Shown one piece after another: positions 1-4,867 of a DNA stretch of 5,290 nt. Every line of letters begins with the position of its first letter. Positions within the stretch are counted from its first letter, which is position 1. A program made the translations under genes and the position numbers. The notes beneath the pieces were generated by a model that was given only the letters and a program-made list of their open reading frames with translations, was not told where the DNA came from and did not search any database. Source of the stretch: Bryobacteraceae bacterium (lineage in GTDB: Bacteria; Acidobacteriota; Terriglobia; Bryobacterales; Bryobacteraceae). Location: NCBI GenBank assembly GCA_019686145.1, contig JADGHK010000219.1, forward strand, positions 1-5,290, in the 5' to 3' direction.

Positions 1-501
1 GTCGATGGCGGACGAATCCGGGAGACCTACCGCCAGCCGCTTCAGCTCTTCCGGAACCGCGGTAAGGGAAAGTTCATCGAGGTTTCGCGCGAAGTGCAAT
101 TGCTCTCGCTGCCGCCGCAGTCCGCGCGCGGAGGCTCGTATGCGGACTTCGATAACGATGGCGACCTCGATATTGTTGTCTCGGTCATGGAAGGTAAGCC
201 TCAGCTCCTGGAGAATCGAAACGGCAATCGCGCCGGTAACTGGCTCCGGTTGCGGCTGGAGGGGACGCGGTCGAACCGGATGGGCGTAGGCGCCCGGGTG
301 AAAGTGACGGCGCAGGGTCTGACACAATACAGCTCCGTCCGCGCTGGGGGCAGCTACCTCTCCTCCAACGATCCGCGCCTGCATTTCGGGCTCGGCCGGG
401 CCACCGAGGCTGACATCGAGGTCACCTGGCCCAGCAGGAAGACGCAGAAACTGACGGCGGTCAAAGCGAATCAGGAGCTTCTGATCAGGGAGACGCCGTA
501 G
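1..501 (+). CDS. CRTAC1-like FG-GAP/VCBS and ASPIC/UnbV domain protein, 3' end only
   Basis: The reading frame is open from the first base, so the N-terminus lies outside the window; 166 residues and a TAG stop are visible. Residues about 44-60 form one FG-GAP/VCBS repeat with a calcium-binding loop (D49-F-D-N-D-G-D-L-D57), followed by hydrophobic IVV. Residues about 80-162 match an ASPIC/UnbV domain: NWLRLRLEG, then RMGVGARVKV, GGSYLSSNDPRLHFGLG (116-132) and EVTWPS (140-145). In this family several FG-GAP repeats form a beta-propeller upstream and the ASPIC/UnbV domain closes the C-terminus. The proteins are usually exported and their substrates are mostly unknown; the human relative is CRTAC1. 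A GTG at 94 is codon 32 of this frame and is not a start, because clear family sequence lies upstream of it. A strong hairpin follows the stop, which suggests this is the last gene of its transcript. The family call is firm; the biological role is not known. Confidence 0.9.
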   Translation, partial: VDGGRIRETYRQPLQLFRNRGKGKFIEVSREVQLLSLPPQSARGGSYADFDNDGDLDIVVSVMEGKPQLLENRNGNRAGNWLRLRLEGTRSNRMGVGARVKVTAQGLTQYSSVRAGGSYLSSNDPRLHFGLGRATEADIEVTWPSRKTQKLTAVKANQELLIRETP

Positions 502-530
502 CGGGCGGGGAATCCCCTTTCCCTGCCCGC
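501..530 (+). terminator. GC-rich hairpin after the ASPIC/UnbV gene, possible terminator
   Basis: GCGGGC at 501-506 pairs perfectly with GCCCGC at 525-530. Inside it, GGGG at 507-510 can pair either with CCCC at 514-517 or with the CCC run at 521-523. The hairpin begins on the last base of the stop codon and sits in the short gap before the next operon. There is no T-run after it, so it is not a textbook intrinsic terminator. It may act as a U-less terminator or as a 3'-end stabiliser. The pairing is read directly; the function is inferred. Confidence 0.45.
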
Positions 531-560
531 GCCGCTGTGATATGGTGCCTTGCACTTTCT

Positions 561-566
561 AGGAGG
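561..566 (+). promoter_or_regulatory. Ribosome binding site AGGAGG of the CBS-pair gene
   Basis: A perfect AGGAGG lies three bases before the ATG at 570, which is closer than usual. It decides the start against the longer frame that opens at GTG 537, which would add 11 residues foreign to CBS proteins. The next in-frame ATG, at 654, would remove part of the first CBS motif. Confidence 0.6.
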
Positions 567-569
567 CCC

Positions 570-998
570 ATGATCCGACTCCGAGACTTACTGCAAGACC
601 GCGAATTGTTCTCGGTTCAGAGAACGCAATCCGTGGCGGATGTGGCTCGCAGTATGGCCGCCCTGAACGTCGGCGCAATCCTGGTCCTGTGCGAAAACAC
701 CCTCTCGGGCATCTTCAGCGAGCGCGATCTGATGACCAGGGTCGTGGTCGCCGGCCGCGATCCGGAAGCGACACGCGTCGATGACGTCATGACCACCGAT
801 CTTGCTACCATTCAAGAGGAGGCGACGGTGGAAGCCGCAATGGAGCTCATGCAGGAGAGGAAATGCCGCCATCTGCCTGTCATGCGGGGGTCCGACGTCG
901 TAGGGTTGATCTCCATGCGCGACCTGATGAGCGTCGAGCTGGAACGCAAGACGGAAGAGATCCAGCAAATGCGGGCCTACATCGCCGGCAACTGTTGA
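570..998 (+). CDS. Stand-alone CBS-domain-pair protein
   Basis: A 142-residue soluble protein made almost entirely of two CBS motifs, which together form a Bateman module. CBS1 covers about residues 5-60 and contains NVGAILVL and GIFSERDL (47-54). CBS2 covers about 72-122 and contains RHLPV (100-104) and GLISMRDL (112-119). The G-[IL]-[FI]-S-x-R-D pattern in both halves is the usual nucleotide-phosphate contact. A short charged tail (ERKTEEIQQMR) is probably helical. Such modules bind adenosine ligands (AMP, ATP, SAM, NAD) and usually regulate a partner protein; here no effector domain is attached. It is the first gene of a three-gene operon: its stop TGA at 996-998 overlaps the TTG start of the chelatase gene, giving translational coupling. 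That suggests it modulates, or is co-produced with, the chelatase and the reductase. The ligand and partner cannot be read from the sequence. I chose ATG 570 because of the AGGAGG just upstream. Confidence 0.92.
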   Translation: MIRLRDLLQDRELFSVQRTQSVADVARSMAALNVGAILVLCENTLSGIFSERDLMTRVVVAGRDPEATRVDDVMTTDLATIQEEATVEAAMELMQERKCRHLPVMRGSDVVGLISMRDLMSVELERKTEEIQQMRAYIAGNC

Positions 999-1375
999 GA
1001 ACGGCGATCGTTGTCTTTGCGCACGGGTCGAGCGTTCCTTCCGCGAACGAAACGGTCCGTGTGATTGCGGCTCGCCTGGCCCGGGCGGGCGGCTACGATT
1101 ACGTCGAACCAGCGTTCCTCGAGCAGTGTGCGCCGGACTTGCAGGAGGCTGTTCGCTCGCTCGTTGGGCGGGGCGCCACGCGAATCCTGATCATTCCCTA
1201 CTTTCTGACGCTCGGAATCCACCTGCAGCGGGACCTTCCCCGCATCGTCGAAGAGCTCCGCGGCATCTATGACCATGTGAGAATTGATGTTACGCCTCCC
1301 CTCGACGGCCATCCCGCGCTGCTCGAAATTCTACTGGACCGCGCCGCCGAGGGCCTGGAAGGAAGGGGGATTTGA
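995..1375 (+). CDS. cbiX: Small sirohydrochlorin chelatase (CbiX/SirB family)
   Basis: A 126-residue protein of the class II chelatase family, which inserts Co2+ (cobalamin route) or Fe2+ (siroheme route) into sirohydrochlorin without ATP. The N-terminus has the hallmark strand and metal ligand VVFAHGSS (H10). The centre has EPAFLEQCAPDL (38-49), and then IIPYFLTLGIHLQRDLP (66-82) with the second conserved histidine H76. PPLDGHPALLEILLDRA (101-117) matches the family's closing helix region. The length fits the single-domain small CbiX type; no C-terminal histidine-rich or Fe-S (MxCxxC) extension is present. The TTG at 995 shares the TTGA junction with the CBS gene's stop. The same frame is open back to 863, but that stretch is a shadow of the CBS gene. 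No good ribosome binding site is visible, so coupling is likely. The gene cannot tell cobalt from iron: the reductase next door favours siroheme, while nothing here points to a cobalamin cluster. Confidence 0.88.
   Translation: MRTAIVVFAHGSSVPSANETVRVIAARLARAGGYDYVEPAFLEQCAPDLQEAVRSLVGRGATRILIIPYFLTLGIHLQRDLPRIVEELRGIYDHVRIDVTPPLDGHPALLEILLDRAAEGLEGRGI
1363..1370 (+). promoter_or_regulatory. Ribosome binding site (AAGGGGGA) supporting the CTG start of the reductase
   Basis: The purine run AAGGGGGA is a near match to AAGGAGG and lies inside the last codons of the chelatase gene. It sits eight bases before the CTG at 1379, a normal spacing. It is the main sequence support for translation starting at that unusual codon. 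It would be too close to the alternative TTG at 1372. Confidence 0.5.
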
Positions 1376-1378
1376 GCT

Positions 1379-2068
1379 CTGATCGCGAGGCTGATCGACT
1401 ACAGGGACATCTGTCCGGGCGTACGTCATTTTGTTTTTGAAGCGCCCGAACTGGAGCGCCTTGATTTCATACCCGGACAGTTCGTATCGCTGTCCGAGGA
1501 GCTCGACGGGAAGAAGGTCACTCGCGCCTACTCCATCGCTTCCCCGCCCGACGGAAACCGCTTCGAGCTGTGCCTCAATCACGTGAAGGACGGGAAATTT
1601 TCGCCCTATCTCTTCTCCATGAAAACAGGCGACAGCGTCGAAATGAAGGGTCCTCTCGGCTACTTCGTGCCGCGCGATCCGCTGTCGGACTCGATCTTCG
1701 TCGCCACCGGTACGGGCATTGCCCCTTTCCGCGCGATGCTGCTCGATCCATCGCTGCTGAAGTCGCCCCATCAGTTTCACCTGCTGTTTGGAGCCCGTTA
1801 CGGAGAGGGTCTCCTTTACCGGGAAGAGTTTGAGGAGCTGGAGCGGCGCCATCCCAACTTCCGCTTCATTCCAACGTTGACGCGTCCGCCGGAGGGGTGG
1901 AAGGGTCACACCGGACGGGTGCAGCCCGTGCTGATCGATCTGATCGGCGACCGTCGAGATATCGACGTGTACGTCTGCGGCCTGAAAGCCATGGTGGACG
2001 AAGTCCGCGGCATCCTGAAGGAGCTGGGTTTCGATCGCAAGCGGATTATCTACGAGAAGTACGACTAA
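1379..2068 (+). CDS. Ferredoxin/flavodoxin-NADP reductase-like FAD/NAD(P)-binding oxidoreductase, probable CTG start
   Basis: A 229-residue two-domain flavin reductase that moves electrons between NAD(P)H and a small carrier, probably ferredoxin or flavodoxin. FAD domain, about 1-98: PGQFVSL (32-38), the FAD-binding R-x-Y-S motif (RAYSIASPP, 49-57) and GPLGYF (91-96). NAD(P) domain, about 103-229: ATGTGIAPFRAML (109-121), LLFGARYGEGLLYREEF (135-151), VYVCGLKAMVDEV (197-209) and a C-terminus ending EKYD. Its length suits a plain reductase with no fused ferredoxin domain. The family-like N-terminus (IARLIDYRDICPGVRHFVF) begins directly at CTG 1379. No ATG, GTG or TTG occurs in frame between the chelatase stop and GTG 1583, and starting at 1583 would delete 68 residues including the FAD motif. 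The chelatase gene is in the same frame, separated by one TGA and three bases. The electron partner is not in the window; a siroheme sulfite or nitrite reductase is a reasonable guess. Confidence 0.88.
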   Translation: MIARLIDYRDICPGVRHFVFEAPELERLDFIPGQFVSLSEELDGKKVTRAYSIASPPDGNRFELCLNHVKDGKFSPYLFSMKTGDSVEMKGPLGYFVPRDPLSDSIFVATGTGIAPFRAMLLDPSLLKSPHQFHLLFGARYGEGLLYREEFEELERRHPNFRFIPTLTRPPEGWKGHTGRVQPVLIDLIGDRRDIDVYVCGLKAMVDEVRGILKELGFDRKRIIYEKYD

Positions 2069-2085
2069 GTCTGCTGCCGTTGCAT

Positions 2086-2104
2086 TCCCCGCGTAGAACG
2101 GGGA
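2086..2104. terminator. Hairpin between convergent genes, possible two-way terminator
   Basis: TCCCCG at 2086-2091 pairs with CGGGGA at 2099-2104 around a seven-base loop (CGTAGAA). It lies in the 42-bp gap between the reductase stop and the stop of the opposing kinase gene, where a shared terminator is expected. Neither strand has a T-run after the stem, so intrinsic termination is uncertain. Confidence 0.4.
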
Positions 2105-2110
2105 TCGAGA

Positions 2111-3043
2111 CTAGCGGAGCTTGCGCAGCTCCACCCGCTCGTACACCTCCCGCGTTTGTTCCAGGCTTGCGAAGGTAAGTCCCGGGAGCTGTGCAGAGGC
2201 TGTTCCGGCTGCCACTCCCCAACGCACAGCATCAGGAAAGTCAGAGCCTCGTGTCAGAGCCCAGACGAGAGCGGCGGCAAGAGCATCGCCCGCGCCAATC
2301 GGTGAAACCGCATCCACTCTTGGTGGAACGGCCTCGACAATCTCGTCGTTTCCGTATGCGCCGATGGCGCCCCGGCTCCCTAATGACAGGACAACCGATT
2401 CCGCGCCCATGGCACGAATCCGGTCCGCGGCTTCTATGAAGTGGCTGCGGGTCACGAGAGCGCGGCTTAGCAGTCTCTCCGCTTCGTGCTGGTTTGGCGA
2501 GACGACCGTAGGATTGGCTTCAAGCCCTCGAAGCAAGGGTTCATCATCGGTGTCGACGAGTACCTTCACGCCGCGTTCCCGCGCCATGCAGATCAGCTTG
2601 GAGCAGAATTCCGCCGGCATGCCCGGGGGGAAGCTGCCGCAGATCATGAGCCAGGACGCCTCCGGGAGCTTTCGCGCCACGGCCTCTTCGAGGCGGGCCA
2701 GCTCGTCGCTCGCCACGGCAGGGCCTCGTTCGTTGAGCTTAATCGTCAGCCCCTGCTGATCTGAGATGGTGAGATTGGTCCGGATCTCGTTCTGGATTCG
2801 AACCAGCTCCACCGGGAAGCACAGCTTTCCCAGATACTCCTCGAAGCGGGCGCCCTTCTTGCCGCCGCTTACGGCAAGCGCGAGCGTCTTGCCGGAGAAC
2901 GAGTGGATGACGTGCGACGCGTTAATTCCTCGTCCTCCCGCCGATTCGTGAGTAGAGAGAATGTAGCCGCGATCTTCGAATGCAAGATGGTCTGCCGTGA
3001 CGTTCAGATCGATTGCGGGATTGACGGTCAGCGTGAGAATCAA
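2111..3043 (-). CDS. PfkB-family sugar-phosphate kinase, 1-phosphofructokinase/tagatose-6-phosphate kinase type
   Basis: A 310-residue ribokinase-fold kinase of the FruK/LacC/PfkB subgroup, which transfers phosphate from ATP to a fructose or tagatose phosphate. Motifs in order: TVNPAID at the N-terminus (D12, substrate contact); AGGRGINAS (35-43), the glycine-rich sugar-binding loop; RTNLTI (88-93); LNERGP (103-108); ICGSFPPGMP (134-143); VSPNQHEAERLL (181-192); and PIGAGDALAAALVWAL, with anion-hole GAG and catalytic base D253. Length and motif order are normal, with no break. Two positions differ from the usual subgroup forms: GGRG for GGKG, and SPN for KPN. The start is TTG at 3043; an in-frame TAG lies nine bases upstream, so no earlier start exists. 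No separately spaced ribosome binding site is present: AAGGGG abuts the TTG. No PTS or fructose transport gene is nearby, so the substrate (fructose-1-P, fructose-6-P or tagatose-6-P) is open. Confidence 0.9.
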   Translation of the reverse strand: MILTLTVNPAIDLNVTADHLAFEDRGYILSTHESAGGRGINASHVIHSFSGKTLALAVSGGKKGARFEEYLGKLCFPVELVRIQNEIRTNLTISDQQGLTIKLNERGPAVASDELARLEEAVARKLPEASWLMICGSFPPGMPAEFCSKLICMARERGVKVLVDTDDEPLLRGLEANPTVVSPNQHEAERLLSRALVTRSHFIEAADRIRAMGAESVVLSLGSRGAIGAYGNDEIVEAVPPRVDAVSPIGAGDALAAALVWALTRGSDFPDAVRWGVAAGTASAQLPGLTFASLEQTREVYERVELRKLR

Positions 3044-3049
3044 CCCCTT

Positions 3050-3055
3050 ATTCTA
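3050..3055 (-). promoter_or_regulatory. Candidate -10 box of the sugar kinase gene
   Basis: Read on the minus strand this is TAGAAT, five of six matches to TATAAT. It ends only six bases before the TTG start. A weak -35 candidate, TTTACG, lies 19 bases upstream of it, within the 67-bp divergent gap. If real, transcription would begin at or next to the start codon and give a leaderless or nearly leaderless mRNA. The match is read directly; promoter activity is inferred. Confidence 0.25.
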
Positions 3056-3110
3056 ATCACCCCTGGCGGGACGGCGTAAAGGGATTACCGGTGAATGGTA
3101 CGCTGAAAAG

Positions 3111-4076
3111 TTGAACCGCCTTTCTTCGCATCAAAAAGCTTACATCGCGCTTACAGCCGTTTGCATCTTCTGGGGCACCACGTATGCCGGAATCCGGATG
3201 GCTCTGGAGTCCTTTCCGCCCCTCATTCTGATCTCAACACGCTTCCTGTTGTCCGGATCGATCCTGCTGGCTGTGTCGCTTCTGCGAGGCGGCAAAATGC
3301 CTCGCGGCGCGGAGCTGTGGAAGACAGCGCTTTACGGCCTGATGATTCTGGGCATCGGAAATAGCGCTCTCACTTTCGCCGAATTGTGGATTCCGAGCGG
3401 TCTTGCGGCGCTGTTCATTACGACATCGCCGTTCTGGATGGTCGGAATTGAGGCAGCGCTTCCCGGCGGCGAGAGGCTGCACGGGCCTACCGTCGCCGGA
3501 ATGCTGGTGGGTTTTCTCGGAACTGCCCTTCTCGTCGGCCCCGACGCGTTCCATGAGGGAATGGGGAGCTCGGTTCTGAAGGGCTTTCTGGTTCTCCAGT
3601 TCGGGTGTGCGGGGTGGGCTCTGGGCTCAATTTTGCAGCGCAGGGAAGGATATAAGACCCACCCGTTTATCAGTGGAGCGATTCAGCAGATTGCGGCTGG
3701 AGCCGGCCTCCTGATCCCCGCCCTGCTGGCAAAATCCCAGCCGGTTGCCTGGAGCTGGCGCGGCACTGCCGCCTTCGTTTATCTCGTCATCTTCGGCTCC
3801 CTCATCGGATACAGTTCCTACGTGTACTCGCTGGCGCGATTGCCCGTCGCGGTCGTCTCAATCTACGGCTATGTGAATCCAGTAGTAGCTGTCTTTTTAG
3901 GGTGGCTAATCTACGCGGAACCGTTCGGGAAGCGGGAGATGCTGGCGATGCTTGTCATCTTCGCCGGAGTCGCAGTGGTGAAATGGACGACGGGCGGACC
4001 GGCTAGTCCTTCTCGAGCACCTTCGCGCCCAGCGCTCCGCCGACCGAAGCAACCGTCGTACCGACCAGGAAGCTGA
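3111..4076 (+). CDS. EamA/DMT-family membrane transporter, YedA-like
   Basis: A 321-residue inner-membrane protein with ten predicted helices in two EamA repeats (roughly residues 10-140 and 152-292). This is the drug/metabolite transporter fold, which exports amino acids, metabolites or toxic compounds by exchange or with ions. Typical features are FWGTTYAGIRMALE with TRFLLSG in repeat 1, GNSALTFAELWIPSGLAAL (87-105), and the repeat-2 signature LPVAVVSIYGYVNPVVAVFLGW followed by AEPF. The pattern resembles E. coli YedA as I recall it. The start is TTG 3111: no ATG, GTG or TTG occurs upstream in frame before a stop at 3054, and the next ATG (3184) would cut into helix 1. No clear ribosome binding site is visible. 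After helix 10 (ending VVKW) comes a tail of about 29 residues rich in Pro, Ser and Arg. Most of it is encoded antisense to the next gene, so it is probably not a functional domain. The substrate cannot be inferred. Confidence 0.88.
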   Translation: MNRLSSHQKAYIALTAVCIFWGTTYAGIRMALESFPPLILISTRFLLSGSILLAVSLLRGGKMPRGAELWKTALYGLMILGIGNSALTFAELWIPSGLAALFITTSPFWMVGIEAALPGGERLHGPTVAGMLVGFLGTALLVGPDAFHEGMGSSVLKGFLVLQFGCAGWALGSILQRREGYKTHPFISGAIQQIAAGAGLLIPALLAKSQPVAWSWRGTAAFVYLVIFGSLIGYSSYVYSLARLPVAVVSIYGYVNPVVAVFLGWLIYAEPFGKREMLAMLVIFAGVAVVKWTTGGPASPSRAPSRPALRRPKQPSYRPGS

Positions 4077-4650
4077 TCGCCATTCCGAAAAGAAAGAGGA
4101 AAACGAGCGTTCCCGGCTCTTCGAGCATGGAGATCATTTGCTCGACCGTCTCCGGCGGAAGCCCCTGGCGGCCCAACTGCTCCTTGTACTGCTCCAGCAG
4201 ATTGACGCGCGAGGCGACCGTCAGCGTGCTGATGGTCGTCATGATCGTGCTGAAGACAAAGCTGAAGACGCCGACAATAAAGCCCAGCTTGGCGCCGCTC
4301 CTCATGGAAAGGACTTGACCGGTCCGCTTCGTGTACAGCCAGACGGCGAGAAACCCGGAAGCCGGAGTCAGGATCACGACCGCCAGGAGATAGAACGGCA
4401 TTGAGCCGGTGAACGCGGCGAGCATGCTCCCGAAGAGCGCCAGGCTCGCGATCAGAAATCCGATGCGAACCGCAGCTATGTTCCTGAAGCTGATCTCCGG
4501 CGGGGGAGGCGGCACCACCGGCTGAGGTTGCACTGCTTCTACAACCACCGGTTCCGGCTCGGATTCGACTTCAAACTGAGGCTTGCCGCACTTATGGCAG
4601 AAGCGGGCAGCCTCCGGCAGCTTCGCTCCGCAAGTGCAGAATTCTCGCAT
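4003..4650 (-). CDS. Zinc-ribbon membrane protein with four predicted helices, function unknown
   Basis: A 215-residue protein with an N-terminal zinc ribbon (C5-T-C7-G, then F-C18-H-K-C21-G). An acidic, proline-rich linker follows (about 27-53, including five prolines in a row at 47-51). Four hydrophobic segments then lie near 60-80, 84-106, 119-145 and 180-208. The loop between helices 3 and 4 (about 146-178) is polar and probably helical (LLEQYKEQL, ETVEQMISML). The first cysteine pair is CxC where such ribbons usually have CxxC. I recognise the zinc-ribbon class but not a named family for the membrane part. The ribbon probably faces the cytoplasm, but topology is not proven. I chose ATG 4650 because GGAGG lies 11 bases upstream and the ribbon starts right there; the frame extends to TTG 4686 with no family-like sequence. 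Its 3' end overlaps the transporter gene by 74 nt, tail to tail. Confidence 0.8.
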   Translation of the reverse strand: MREFCTCGAKLPEAARFCHKCGKPQFEVESEPEPVVVEAVQPQPVVPPPPPEISFRNIAAVRIGFLIASLALFGSMLAAFTGSMPFYLLAVVILTPASGFLAVWLYTKRTGQVLSMRSGAKLGFIVGVFSFVFSTIMTTISTLTVASRVNLLEQYKEQLGRQGLPPETVEQMISMLEEPGTLVFLFLFGMAISFLVGTTVASVGGALGAKVLEKD

Positions 4651-4661
4651 AGTAATAGTGT

Positions 4662-4666
4662 CCTCC
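4662..4666 (-). promoter_or_regulatory. Ribosome binding site GGAGG of the zinc-ribbon gene
   Basis: Read on the minus strand this is GGAGG, 11 bases before the ATG at 4650. The spacing is a little long but workable. It argues against the longer starts, because ATG 4668 and TTG 4686 both lie upstream of it. Confidence 0.5.
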
Positions 4667-4727
4667 AGCATGAAAAGTGGAAGCAACCCTGGCGCAGCCT
4701 GCCCGGGGCTCCACCAGCAAAGGACCA

Positions 4728-4747
4728 GAACCCAGGTTCAAATTGTA
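4728..4747 (-). promoter_or_regulatory. Candidate -10 box and adjoining palindrome upstream of the zinc-ribbon gene
   Basis: On the minus strand 4742-4747 reads TACAAT, five of six matches to TATAAT, but without a good -35 at 16-18 bases. The predicted transcription start, about 4735, falls inside a 12-bp dyad at 4728-4739 (GAACC, CA, GGTTC). A palindrome over a start site is a common operator position. This would give an untranslated leader of about 85 bases. The pattern is weak and may be chance. Confidence 0.2.
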
Positions 4748-4767
4748 TTCCAGATCGCCCAAAATCT

Positions 4768-4782
4768 ATGACGAATTGTCAT
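4768..4782. repeat. Short inverted repeat in the divergent gap (possible operator)
   Basis: ATGAC at 4768-4772 and GTCAT at 4778-4782 form perfect five-base arms around five bases (GAATT). It lies in the 217-bp region between the divergent zinc-ribbon and secreted-protein genes. GTCATG occurs again at 4805-4810. The size and symmetry would suit a dimeric regulator, but arms this short also occur by chance. Apart from this, the dyad at 4728-4739 and the ribosome binding sites, I see nothing definite in this gap. Confidence 0.25.
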
Positions 4783-4850
4783 GCACGCGCGATTGTTCCT
4801 GAGCGTCATGTGGATTGAACCTTTCGGGCATTTCAGGCCTAAGTGCTGGT

Positions 4851-4857
4851 AAGGAGG
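4851..4857 (+). promoter_or_regulatory. Strong ribosome binding site AAGGAGG of the secreted-protein gene
   Basis: A perfect AAGGAGG lies ten bases before ATG 4868. A GTG at 4863 is closer but reads only three codons before TGA. GTG 4871, the next codon of the long frame, is a less likely start because it is further away. Confidence 0.65.
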
Positions 4858-4867
4858 TGCAAGTGGA

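Noticed and set aside
541..546. Extended -10-like TGATATGGT before the CBS gene
   Set aside because: It matches only four of six -10 bases, and the -35 position reads TTTCCC. The match is too weak to list as a promoter.
537..569. GTG start at 537 extending the CBS protein by 11 residues
   Set aside because: AGGAGG precedes ATG 570, and the added residues do not resemble CBS proteins.
863..994. Long upstream extension of the chelatase frame
   Set aside because: It overlaps the CBS gene in another frame, and its arginine-rich translation has no family similarity. The family sequence begins at 995.
1331..1909. 192-codon open frame on the minus strand
   Set aside because: It lies opposite the reductase gene, which has clear motifs. 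Its own translation shows no recognisable domain.
2121..2759. 212-codon open frame on the plus strand
   Set aside because: It is antisense to the PfkB kinase gene. Its Ser/Arg/Ala-rich composition is typical of a shadow frame in GC-rich DNA.
3086..3100. TACC...GGTA arms around ACCGGT in the divergent gap
   Set aside because: Four-base arms are expected by chance in a sequence of this length.
4776..4781. TTGTCA as a -35 box for the secreted-protein gene
   Set aside because: It matches five of six bases, but no -10-like sequence lies 15-19 bases downstream.
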